A stretch of DNA of 64,000 bases from Pseudomonas brassicacearum (GTDB taxonomy: Bacteria; Pseudomonadota; Gammaproteobacteria; Pseudomonadales; Pseudomonadaceae). The position numbers and the translations under genes are program-made. Below the pieces are notes generated by a model. The model was not told where the DNA came from and did no database searches. It saw only the letters and a program-made list of their open reading frames with translations. The first letter of the stretch is position 1. Each line of letters opens with the position of its first letter. Below are positions 17,054-25,974 of this stretch, piece by piece. Where the stretch lies: the NCBI RefSeq assembly GCF_000585995.1, contig NZ_CP007410.1, positions 2,631,430 through 2,695,429 on the forward strand, read 5' to 3'.

Positions 17054-20000
17054 ATGGACACTGCCGACAACACCCCTCTGGATTACGACGCGCTGGTCAT
17101 TCCCGACGGCGGCCCTGCGCATCTGCCGGCTCCGGTGGGCAGCGTCGGCATCAACATCGCTGCCGCCAAGCTCGTCTTTCCCCACCAAGGGTTGCGCCTG
17201 CTTCTACCGCCCTGGGGCGACCGCATGGGCCGGGGGGATTCCTACAGGATCAAGTTGGGCCCTGTCCCCGTGTTGACGGGCTCTATCGATGAAGAGAGTC
17301 AGGTGGGCCAGTGGGTCGAGCGGTTTATCCCGGTAGGCGGGCTGGTCGATGGGGACTTCGACCTGAGCTACGACGTGAAAATACTCGGGGACCCCGACTT
17401 CAGGCCTTCAGTGGTGACGAAGATCCACGTCAAGATCGACTTCGCCCCGCCCGGTGGCCCCGATCAGAACGGCGATACGCCCGGTCATTCCGCACTGAAA
17501 CTGACGATCCCCCCCGAGTTCCTGCCACCCGGCGCGGTGGACCAGGAAGCTGCGAAACAAGGCGTTCCAGTGACCATCGAGCCTTACCCGATCATGGCCG
17601 AAGGGGATCGGATCAAGTTGTTCTGGGGCCGTGAATTCGTTTGGAAAACGGTAGAAAAAGAACATTTGCCGCCACAGAACACCCCTCTGGTGATCACCGT
17701 CGATGAAACCACCATTGTCGAGGACACTGATGCCAACGGCCTGGCGGTGGTCTTCGAAGTCTATGACGTGGTGGACAACAAATCCGAAGACTTCAGTGCC
17801 GAAGTTCGAGTGATCGTGGACACCGGCAACTCGCGCTTGACGGCGCCGCTGGTCAAGGAGGTGTTCAATCTGGAGCTGGACGTGGACCAGCTCGGCGAGG
17901 CGGACCTGACCTTTCAAGTGGTCGCGATAGATGCCAACTTCGAGGTGGGCGATGAAGTCGAGATGCATTTGACGGGCATAACGGCGGAGGGGGAAAAGAT
18001 CGACGAAGTCATCTTCGCGCTGGAGAAAATTCTCAGTGTCCCGAGTATTCCCGAGTTCAAACGCCCCAGCGCCGAGGTGCGACAGCTGGCCGGCGGTCTC
18101 CATGCGGCTTTCTTCTACCGGCTGATCAAGGCGGATGGGAGCCCCGACCTGTTCTCCAAAGTATTTGCGCCGAGGATCGTGGGCCGGGCCAATCCCTTGG
18201 CAGCCCCGATTCCCCTGGACGAGATCGCCGGCACACTCGACCCACAACTGCCCAGTACAACCATCGAGATCCCGCTGGACCCGGCCATGGAAGAGGGCAA
18301 TGCCATTGCCTTGATTTGGAAGGGGGTCACCGAGACCAGCAGCCCTTACGAGCCCGACTTGCCCCTGCACCCGCTCAGCCAGAACGAGGCGGAGGGGCGC
18401 GTGCCGATCGAAATCGTCGTGACCGGCGAGCACCTCACCGCCATCGAAGGCGGCACGCTCGATCTGTACTACAGGCTGTTGCGCGATGTGGTGAGCCGGG
18501 AAGTCATCGAAGAGGAATCGCTGCACGCCGACCTGCTGAGCATCGGCATTCCCCAGGCTGAATTGCCGCTGCCGGTGGTCGAAGGCGAGAACGACGGCGT
18601 ACTGGATCCGGCGGACAAGCCGAACGGCACACGCTTGATCGTTCGCCAATACAGCGGGCAAAAGGCCGGCGACCGGGTGCATAGCTTGTGGTGGGGGTCG
18701 AAAACCGGGCGGTATCGGGACTCGATCCGGGTGACCGAAATTACCGAGACCCAAGACCTTCCGTTCCCCATCACCGCCGCGTTGATCGAGGGGAATCGGG
18801 ATGGCACGGTACGGGCGATGTATTGGGTCAAGCGGGTTGCAGGTGGGACCAGTCCGTCAGAAATTTTGCAGATGCGCATTGGCGTAGGCATGGATTTCAT
18901 AGCGCCCAGCATCAAGCAGGCGACCGGCACTGCGCCCAACCAGCAACTGAATCCGGTGGCGGCCAAGGATGCCTTGACCGTGGTGATTCCAGATTACGGT
19001 ATCCAGCCCGGCGATCAGGTCAGCGTCACCTGGACCGGCACTGCAGGCCCGGGTTCCTACACCAAGCCGACAGGTGATTTGCCTTCCAACCGAGAGATTG
19101 AACTGCCGGTCGAGGTAATCGCTTATAACTTGGCAAGGTCGGTGACAGTCACCTACACCGTGACCCGCGAGGGTAAGGAGTGGCCAGCGTCAGCACCACT
19201 GACCCTGAGCGTGCAGGCGTTCGCCGCGGGCGATCTGCCGACACCGCTGATTCGCGAAGCGGCACAGAGTGGCATTGGCAGTGAACTGGATCTGAACAGC
19301 TTCACCGGCAATGCCCGCGTCACGGAAGCGCCGTGGCCGCTGATTGCCGCAGGCCAGCGGGTCTGGTTGCGCTGCGAGGGCACCGCCAGCGATAACACCG
19401 ATCACACGATCACCCTTTACACCAATTCAGCGGTAAGCGGAAGTGAAGTGGGCGCCGGCCTCTCCAAGGAAATCCCGCGGGCCGAGCTTGCGAAGTTGCG
19501 CGATGGCTCCGCGCTCAAGGTGGTGCTTGAGGTCACGTTTAACCGCAGTAGCAACCAGAGCGAGGTCGTTGCGTTCCCACTGCGTACTTATATCGTCAGG
19601 GCCGTGGCATGGCTTACACCGACCCTCACCGATATCCGTGACTCTAAAGGTACTGTCGTGGGCGGCAGTACCGTGGAGACCAGCGTCACCGTCACGGGTA
19701 CCGGACACAGTGGTGAACGGATCCAGTTGATGGACGGTACGGCCAATATCGGCAATCCCGTGTCCATTTCTGCTGGTGGGACAACGTGGAGTACCCCACT
19801 CACGGGCCTGAGCGTCAAGGCCTACAGTATCAAGGCCAAGGCTCTCTATGGCTCGGGAATACCGGAGTCGGCCGCAAAAGCTTTCAATGTAGTGCCCCCT
19901 TTGAGCTTCGGGACGGCCTATAGGATGGTCACGCAAAATTACGTCATTGCGAAGGTCAAAATACCGAATAATCCATTGCCTGTTAATAACGCCAGCTATA

Positions 20001-20545
20001 CCCGTGTTGCAACAGGAGGCATTCCACCCTACCGATATTCATCAGCGAATCCTGAGGTCGCCGTAGTAGACAGTAGTTCGGGTTATGTACGTGCCGCCGG
20101 CAACGGAGATGCAGTGATCACCGCCACCGATCAGGATAACGCCACCGCCTCCTATACCATCACTGTTTCCCACGTAATGCAGGTGGCACTTCTCGGGAGT
20201 GTCCAGTGGGGACAGGCGGGAGTACTCGATTACCCCGTGTATGAGCTTCTCATTGAAAATTACAGGCCTGAAGGCTATTTACCTTCAATCATCCCAGGGT
20301 GGCCGAATAGTTGGTACTGGGCGAGGACGGGGCATATAGATGCAAGGTATGGAATGGTAAAAAATATGAGAGGTGAAGGGGACTATGAAGAAAAAACAAA
20401 ATTTTACCCTGCCCTGATGCATCTTCAGACCCGTGCCGAAATGCCCGAAGGCTGCGACTTTCTGGAAGAACATTCTGAAGAGGGCAAGGTGAATTCATCT
20501 TCCACTGGCGATGCTGACCTTCCCCCAATGGATGGCAATACGTAA
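17054..20545 (+). CDS. Ig-like modular protein, paralog 3 (Big_2 stalk and unique tip)
   Basis: 1163 residues. Residues 1 to ~611 match paralogs 1 and 2 closely. Then follow an Ig-like domain, the WPLIA..QRVWL module shared with paralog 1, and a domain starting PTLTDIRDSKG that matches the SxRD repeats of the 5503-9486 gene. Next is a Big_2-type domain with ATGGIPPYRYSSANP, nearly the same motif as in that gene. The ~110-residue tail (NSWYWARTGHIDARYG, then an acidic end) has no counterpart in the window. It is thus a mosaic: N-terminal half from the tandem family, C-terminal half related to the minus-strand gene. No signal peptide. Downstream is a REP pair (20641-20730). Confidence 0.8.
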   Translation: MDTADNTPLDYDALVIPDGGPAHLPAPVGSVGINIAAAKLVFPHQGLRLLLPPWGDRMGRGDSYRIKLGPVPVLTGSIDEESQVGQWVERFIPVGGLVDGDFDLSYDVKILGDPDFRPSVVTKIHVKIDFAPPGGPDQNGDTPGHSALKLTIPPEFLPPGAVDQEAAKQGVPVTIEPYPIMAEGDRIKLFWGREFVWKTVEKEHLPPQNTPLVITVDETTIVEDTDANGLAVVFEVYDVVDNKSEDFSAEVRVIVDTGNSRLTAPLVKEVFNLELDVDQLGEADLTFQVVAIDANFEVGDEVEMHLTGITAEGEKIDEVIFALEKILSVPSIPEFKRPSAEVRQLAGGLHAAFFYRLIKADGSPDLFSKVFAPRIVGRANPLAAPIPLDEIAGTLDPQLPSTTIEIPLDPAMEEGNAIALIWKGVTETSSPYEPDLPLHPLSQNEAEGRVPIEIVVTGEHLTAIEGGTLDLYYRLLRDVVSREVIEEESLHADLLSIGIPQAELPLPVVEGENDGVLDPADKPNGTRLIVRQYSGQKAGDRVHSLWWGSKTGRYRDSIRVTEITETQDLPFPITAALIEGNRDGTVRAMYWVKRVAGGTSPSEILQMRIGVGMDFIAPSIKQATGTAPNQQLNPVAAKDALTVVIPDYGIQPGDQVSVTWTGTAGPGSYTKPTGDLPSNREIELPVEVIAYNLARSVTVTYTVTREGKEWPASAPLTLSVQAFAAGDLPTPLIREAAQSGIGSELDLNSFTGNARVTEAPWPLIAAGQRVWLRCEGTASDNTDHTITLYTNSAVSGSEVGAGLSKEIPRAELAKLRDGSALKVVLEVTFNRSSNQSEVVAFPLRTYIVRAVAWLTPTLTDIRDSKGTVVGGSTVETSVTVTGTGHSGERIQLMDGTANIGNPVSISAGGTTWSTPLTGLSVKAYSIKAKALYGSGIPESAAKAFNVVPPLSFGTAYRMVTQNYVIAKVKIPNNPLPVNNASYTRVATGGIPPYRYSSANPEVAVVDSSSGYVRAAGNGDAVITATDQDNATASYTITVSHVMQVALLGSVQWGQAGVLDYPVYELLIENYRPEGYLPSIIPGWPNSWYWARTGHIDARYGMVKNMRGEGDYEEKTKFYPALMHLQTRAEMPEGCDFLEEHSEEGKVNSSSTGDADLPPMDGNT

Positions 20546-20640
20546 GCCGCATATATTTACCAGAAATAAATCCTGTGAAAGCGAGCAAAACTCCCACAGT
20601 GTTTTTGGGTGTTCACAAAATCGGTGTTTCACCCAGACCC

Positions 20641-20730
20641 TGTGGGAGCGAGCTTGCTCGCGATAGCGGTGTAACAGCCAACATCAATCTCGACTGACCT
20701 GACGCCTTCGCGAACAAGCCCGCTCCCACG
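20641..20730. repeat. REP pair (GTGGGAGCG family)
   Basis: Two inverted copies of the GTGGGAGCGAGCTTGCTCGC palindrome, between the 3' ends of the Ig-like gene and the RND permease gene. It may stabilise or terminate either transcript. It is the first REP seen in the window. Confidence 0.9.
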
Positions 20731-20733
20731 GAT

Positions 20734-23700
20734 TCAGCGCTGTTTGCCAGACCTGCGCACGAGTCTCATCACCGCCACAAAAAACACCGGCACAAACACC
20801 ACGGCCAATGTCGCGGTGATCATCCCGCCAATCACCCCGGTGCCGATGGCCTGCTGGCTCGCCGAGCTGGCGCCGGTGGCGATGGCCAGGGGCACCACGC
20901 CGAGGATGAAGGCCAGGGAGGTCATGATGATCGGGCGCAAACGCAGGCGTGCCGCCTGGAGCGTGGCGTCGACCAGGTCATGGCCTTCGTCGTACAGGCT
21001 CTTGGCGAACTCGATGATCAGGATGGCGTTCTTGGCCGACAGGCCGATGATGGTGACCAGTCCGACCTTGAAGAACACGTCGTTGGGCATGCCGCGCAAC
21101 GACACCGCCAGCACCGCGCCGAGCACGCCCAGCGGCACCACCAGCAGCACCGAGGTGGGGATCGACCAGCTCTCGTAGAGCGCCGCCAGGCACAGGAACA
21201 CCACCAGCAGCGACAGGCCCAGCAAGATCGGCGCCTGGCTGCCGGATAGGCGTTCCTGCAACGACAGCCCGGTCCATTCCTGGCCCAGTCCCGCCGGGCC
21301 TTGGGCCACCAGCCGTTCGATTTCCGCCATGGCCTCGCCGGTGCTGTGACCGGGCGCCGGCTCGCCGGAAATGCTGATGGCCGGGTAGCCGTTGTAACGG
21401 GTCAATTGAGTCGGGCCCTGGGTCCACTTGGCCTGGACAAAGGCCGACAGCGGCACCATTTTCCCGGTGTCGTTGCGCACATGGATCTTCAACAGATCGG
21501 CGACCTGGCTGCGTTGATCACCTTCCGCTTGGACCACCACCCGCTGCATGCGCCCCTGGTTGGGGAAGTCATTGATGTAGCTCGAGCCCACGGCAGTCGC
21601 CAGCACACTGCCGACATCGGCAAAGGACACGCCCAGGGCGTTGGCTTGCTTGCGGTCCACTTCCAATTGCACCTGCGGCGCTTCGGCCAGGGCGCTTTCG
21701 CGCACGCTCATCAGCACCGGGCTTTTTTCAGCGGCGGCGAGCAAAGCCGTGCGAGCCTGCATCAGCGTGGCATGGCCGAGGCCACCGCGATCCTGCAAGC
21801 GGAACTCGAAACCGCTGGAAGTCCCCAGGCCATCCACCGGCGGCGGGAGAACAGCGAAGGCCACGGCATCCTTGATCCGGCCGAAGGCCTGGTTGGCGCG
21901 CTCGGCAATGGAACTGGCCGAGTCATCGCTGCCACGGTCCGACCAGTCCTTGAGGGTGGTAAACGCCAACGCGGCGTTCTGCCCGCTGCCGGAAAAGCTG
22001 AAGCCCAGGATCACCGTGCTGTCGCCCACCCCGGGCTCGCTGGCGTTGTGGGCTTCGATCTGCTCGACCACCTGCACCGTGCGGTTCTTGCTCGCGCCGG
22101 GCGGCAATTGAATGTCGGTGATGGTGTAGCCCTGGTCTTCCACCGGCAGGAAGGAGGAGGGCAAGCGGCTGAACAGCAGCCCCAGGCCCACCAACAGCAC
22201 GCCGTAGATCAGCAGATAGCGTCCGGTGCGCTTCAATGCATAGGCCACCCAACCTTGATAACGATCACCCAATTGATCGAAACGCCGATTGAACCAGCCG
22301 AAGAATCCGCCTTTGGCGTGGTGATCGTCCTGGGCGATGGGTTTTAACAAGGTCGCGCAAAGCGCAGGGGTCAACGTCAAGGCGAGGAAGGCCGAGAACA
22401 GAATCGACGTGGCCATGGACAGCGAGAACTGCCGATAGATGACCCCCACCGAGCCTTGCATGAACGCCATCGGGATAAACACTGCCACCAGCACCAGGGT
22501 GATGCCGATGATCGCGCCGGTGATCTGCTGCATCGCCTTGCGCGTCGCTTCCTTGGGCGACAACCCTTCGCTGGCCATGATCCGCTCGACGTTTTCCACC
22601 ACCACGATGGCATCGTCCACCAGGATGCCGATGGCCAGCACCATGCCGAACATGGTCAGCACGTTGATGGAAAAGCCCAGGGCAAACATCGTCGCGAAGG
22701 TGCCCATCAGGGCCACCGGCACCACCAGTGTCGGAATCAAGGTGTAGCGCACGTTCTGCAGGAACAGGAACATCACGGCGAACACCAGCAGCATCGCCTC
22801 GGCGAGGGTATAGACCACCTTGGTGATGGAGACTTTGACGAAGGGCGACGTGTCGTACGGGATCTTGTATTCCACACCGGCCGGGAAATAGCGCGCCAGT
22901 TCGTCCATCTTCTGGCGCACCCGGTCTGCCGTGCTCACGGCGTTGGCTCCCGGTGACAATTGCACGCTGACGGCGGTGGACGGCTTGCCGTTCAAGCGCG
23001 TGGAAAATTGATATTCCTGGCTGCCGACTTCGACCCGGGCCACATCGGCAATGCGCACGGTGGAGCCGTCGGGGTTGGCCTTGAGCACGATGTCGGCGAA
23101 TTCTTCAGGCGTCGACAGTTGGCCCTTGACCAGGACGGTCGCGGTGATTTCCTGGGTCGTGCGGGTGGGCAAGTCACCGATGCTGCCCGCCGACACCTGG
23201 GCGTTCTGCGCCACGATGGCCGCGTTGACGTCGGCTGGGGTCAGGTTGAAACTCAGCAGCTTTTGCGGGTCGATCCAGATCCGCATCGCCCGCTCGGCGC
23301 CATACAGCTGGGCCTTGCCGACACCGTCCAGGCGCTTGATCTCGTTCATCACGTTGCGCGCCAGGTAATCGCTGAGGGCCACATCGTCGAGCTTGCCGTC
23401 ACTGGAGGTCAGGGTGATGAGCAGCAGGAAGCCGGCCGAGACCTTGTCCACCTGCAGGCCTTGCTGGGTGACCGATTGGGGCAGGCGCGACTCCACGGCC
23501 TTGAGGCGATTCTGTACGTCGACCTGTGCCAGTTCGGGGTTGGTGCCGGGCTGGAACGTCGCGGTGATGGTGGCGCTGCCCAGGCTGCTCTGGGAACCGA
23601 AGTACAACAGGTTGTCGGCGCCGTTGAGTTCTTCCTCGATCAGGCTGACCACGCTTTCGTCCACGGTCTGCGCCGAGGCGCCCGGGTATACCGCATAGAT

Positions 23701-23832
23701 CTCGATCTGCGGTGGCGCGACGTCGGGGTACTGCGCCACCGGCAGCTTCGGGATGGCCAGCGCACCGGCCAACAGGATGAACAACGCGACCACCCAGGCG
23801 AACACCGGGCGGTCGATAAAGAACTGCGGCAT
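20734..23832 (-). CDS. RND multidrug efflux permease, MexD-like (HAE1 family)
   Basis: 1032 residues, the usual size of an inner-membrane proton/drug antiporter that forms a tripartite pump. MPQFFIDRPVFAWVVALFI is the first membrane helix; GILVDDAIVVVENVERIM in helix 4 carries the Asp-Asp proton relay. From memory it resembles P. aeruginosa MexD (SKLPVAQYPNVAPPQI and DVQNRLKxxEARxPQ blocks) more than MexB. It starts 14 bp after the adaptor gene, so the two form an operon. No outer-membrane channel gene follows, so it probably borrows an OprM-type channel. Substrate not deducible. Confidence 0.93.
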   Translation of the reverse strand: MPQFFIDRPVFAWVVALFILLAGALAIPKLPVAQYPDVAPPQIEIYAVYPGASAQTVDESVVSLIEEELNGADNLLYFGSQSSLGSATITATFQPGTNPELAQVDVQNRLKAVESRLPQSVTQQGLQVDKVSAGFLLLITLTSSDGKLDDVALSDYLARNVMNEIKRLDGVGKAQLYGAERAMRIWIDPQKLLSFNLTPADVNAAIVAQNAQVSAGSIGDLPTRTTQEITATVLVKGQLSTPEEFADIVLKANPDGSTVRIADVARVEVGSQEYQFSTRLNGKPSTAVSVQLSPGANAVSTADRVRQKMDELARYFPAGVEYKIPYDTSPFVKVSITKVVYTLAEAMLLVFAVMFLFLQNVRYTLIPTLVVPVALMGTFATMFALGFSINVLTMFGMVLAIGILVDDAIVVVENVERIMASEGLSPKEATRKAMQQITGAIIGITLVLVAVFIPMAFMQGSVGVIYRQFSLSMATSILFSAFLALTLTPALCATLLKPIAQDDHHAKGGFFGWFNRRFDQLGDRYQGWVAYALKRTGRYLLIYGVLLVGLGLLFSRLPSSFLPVEDQGYTITDIQLPPGASKNRTVQVVEQIEAHNASEPGVGDSTVILGFSFSGSGQNAALAFTTLKDWSDRGSDDSASSIAERANQAFGRIKDAVAFAVLPPPVDGLGTSSGFEFRLQDRGGLGHATLMQARTALLAAAEKSPVLMSVRESALAEAPQVQLEVDRKQANALGVSFADVGSVLATAVGSSYINDFPNQGRMQRVVVQAEGDQRSQVADLLKIHVRNDTGKMVPLSAFVQAKWTQGPTQLTRYNGYPAISISGEPAPGHSTGEAMAEIERLVAQGPAGLGQEWTGLSLQERLSGSQAPILLGLSLLVVFLCLAALYESWSIPTSVLLVVPLGVLGAVLAVSLRGMPNDVFFKVGLVTIIGLSAKNAILIIEFAKSLYDEGHDLVDATLQAARLRLRPIIMTSLAFILGVVPLAIATGASSASQQAIGTGVIGGMITATLAVVFVPVFFVAVMRLVRRSGKQR

Positions 23833-23846
23833 AAGAAACGTCCTGC

Positions 23847-25004
23847 TTACTGCCCAGGGACCTGGGCAAAGGGAAGAGGGGAGTCGTCGATCCGGACTTT
23901 TTCACCGGGGCGGGCGTGTTGCAGGCCTTGCACCACGATGCGGTCGCCGGGCTTCAGGCCGTGGGTGACGATCCAGCGGTCGTCTTGCACGGCGCCCAGT
24001 TCCACCGGTTGCAGGCTGACCTGTTGCTGCGCGTCGAGCAGCAACACCTGGGCCACGCCGACACTGTCTCGCTGGATGGCCTGTTGCGGCACACTGATGC
24101 CTTGCCGATCGAAGGCTTGCTCCAGGCGTACGCGCACGAAGCTGCCCGGCAGCAGGTCGAGGTCGGGGTTGGGAAATTCGCTGCGCAGGGTGATCTGGCC
24201 GGTGCCCGGGTCGACGGCGATGTCGGTGAACAGCAACTTGCCCGGCAACGGGTAGAGGCTGCCGTCGTCCTGGATCAGGGTGGCTTTGGCCTGACCCTGG
24301 CCGATCTGCTCCAACTGTCCGGAACGCAGGGCGCGGCGCAGTTCGTTGAGCTCGCGGGTCGATTGCGTGAGGTCGGCGTGGATCGGGTTCAGCTGCTGGA
24401 TGAGGGCCAGGGGCGTGGTTTCGTTCTGCCCCACCAGCGCGCCTTCGGTGACCAACGCCCGGCCGATGCGCCCGGCAATTGGCGCGGTGACGGTGGCATA
24501 GCCCAGGTTCAGCCTGGCCCGTTCCACGGCGGCCTTGTTGGCGGCGACATCGGCGGCGGTCTGGCGGACGGCGGCGCGGGCATTGTCGTAGTCCTGGCCG
24601 CTGATGGCGTTGTCGTCGATCAACTGCGAGTAACGCTGCGCTTGCAGGCGAGCCTGGAACGCGTTGGCCTCGGCTTTGCGCAGCGCGGCTTCGGCGCTGT
24701 CCAGGTCGGCCTTGAGTGGCGCCGGGTCGATCCGGAACAACACGTCGCCTTTGTTCACGTCGCTGCCTTCGCGAAAGACCCGCTGCAACACCACGCCGGG
24801 TACGCGTGCGCGGACTTCGGCGGTCCGCGGCGCCGCAATGCGCCCGCTCAGTTCGCTGCTGATGGACAGTGGCCGGGCTTGGAGGGTCTCGACGGTCACG
24901 GTGGCCAACGGCGCTTCATCGGCGGGGGGCGAGGAGGTGTCGCAGGCGCTCAACAGCAGTGCCCCGAGCAATAGGCCCAGGGTGGCGAAGGTGTTCGTTG
25001 ACAT
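23847..25004 (-). CDS. RND periplasmic adaptor lipoprotein, MexC-like
   Basis: 385 residues. A lipoprotein signal with lipobox LSAC puts the acylated Cys at 21. The lipoyl/barrel-sandwich halves (RVFREGSDVNKGDVLFRIDP and ATVTAPIAGRIGRALVTEGALV) flank a coiled-coil hairpin (~95-155), followed by beta-barrel and membrane-proximal domains. GGGGA-type ribosome site before ATG 25004. It links the permease to an outer-membrane channel. Divergent from an RstA-like regulator 265 bp away, which probably controls it. Confidence 0.92.
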   Translation of the reverse strand: MSTNTFATLGLLLGALLLSACDTSSPPADEAPLATVTVETLQARPLSISSELSGRIAAPRTAEVRARVPGVVLQRVFREGSDVNKGDVLFRIDPAPLKADLDSAEAALRKAEANAFQARLQAQRYSQLIDDNAISGQDYDNARAAVRQTAADVAANKAAVERARLNLGYATVTAPIAGRIGRALVTEGALVGQNETTPLALIQQLNPIHADLTQSTRELNELRRALRSGQLEQIGQGQAKATLIQDDGSLYPLPGKLLFTDIAVDPGTGQITLRSEFPNPDLDLLPGSFVRVRLEQAFDRQGISVPQQAIQRDSVGVAQVLLLDAQQQVSLQPVELGAVQDDRWIVTHGLKPGDRIVVQGLQHARPGEKVRIDDSPLPFAQVPGQ

Positions 25005-25165
25005 GGTGCTTCCCCAATAATGAACGTTGCCATGCTACGAGGCGCGACCGCGGGCAACGGTAAAGCTTTGTAGGGGGTGTGTGAAATTGTGTAAGGGGTT
25101 TGCTCGGGAGTGGGCGAGGGCGTATATCCTTGGCAGCTTGAGATTTTCCGCGCTTGTCCTATCGC

Positions 25166-25231
25166 CATCGCGAGCAAGCTCGCTCCCACAATGATCACGC
25201 GAACCCTGTGGGAGCGAGCCTGCTCGCGATG
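25166..25231. repeat. REP pair (GTGGGAGCG family)
   Basis: Two inverted units in the 265-bp gap between the divergent adaptor and response-regulator genes, ending 38 bp before the latter's start. The position is unusual: most REPs in this window lie at 3' ends, so here it may sit inside a 5' leader. Confidence 0.88.
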
Positions 25232-25269
25232 AGGCCCTGCCAGGCGCCACAGCACTTTCTGGAAACACC

Positions 25270-25971
25270 ATGCCCAACATCCTCCTGGTCGAAGACGACA
25301 CCGCCCTCTCCGAGCTGATCGCCAGTTACCTGGAGCGCAACGGCTACCAGGTCAGCGTGCTCAGCCGTGGCGACCATGTCCGCGAGCGGGCCCGCGTCGA
25401 TCCGCCGGACCTGGTGATCCTCGACCTGATGTTGCCGGGGCTGGACGGCTTGCAGGTCTGCCGCTTGCTGCGGGCCGATTCGGCGACCTTGCCGATCCTG
25501 ATGCTCACCGCCCGGGATGACAGCCATGACCAAGTGCTGGGCCTGGAAATGGGCGCCGACGACTACGTCACCAAACCCTGCGAGCCCCGGGTGTTGCTGG
25601 CGCGGGTGCGTACCTTGTTGCGTCGCAGCAGCCTCACCGAACCGCAGACCGTCAACGATCGCATCCTCATGGGTAACCTGTGCATCGACCTGTCCGAGCG
25701 CACCGTGACCTGGCGCGGGCAAGCGGTGGAGTTGTCCAGCGGCGAATACAACCTGCTGGTGGTGCTGGCCCGTCATTCCGGGGAAGTGCTGAGCCGCGAC
25801 CAGATCCTGCAACGCCTGCGGGGCATCGAGTTCAATGGCACCGACCGCTCGGTGGACGTGGCGATTTCCAAGCTGCGGCGCAAGTTCGACGACAACGCCG
25901 GTGAGGCGCGCAAGATCAAGACCGTGTGGGGCAAGGGTTATCTGTTCAGTCGTTCCGAGTGGGAATGCTGA
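25270..25971 (+). CDS. RstA-like OmpR-family response regulator
   Basis: 233 residues. Receiver domain 1-115 with acidic pocket E8-D9-D10, phospho-acceptor D52 (VILDLMLPG) and conserved Lys in YVTKPCE. The C-terminal winged-helix DNA-binding domain ends with DRSVDVAISKLRRKF and KTVWGKGYLFS, which match E. coli RstA closely as I recall it (DRSVDVAISRLRKKL, KTVRNKGYLF). The sensor kinase starts 3 bp after its stop. It probably regulates the divergent RND operon or its own pair; target not shown. Confidence 0.9.
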   Translation: MPNILLVEDDTALSELIASYLERNGYQVSVLSRGDHVRERARVDPPDLVILDLMLPGLDGLQVCRLLRADSATLPILMLTARDDSHDQVLGLEMGADDYVTKPCEPRVLLARVRTLLRRSSLTEPQTVNDRILMGNLCIDLSERTVTWRGQAVELSSGEYNLLVVLARHSGEVLSRDQILQRLRGIEFNGTDRSVDVAISKLRRKFDDNAGEARKIKTVWGKGYLFSRSEWEC

Positions 25972-25974
25972 CCG

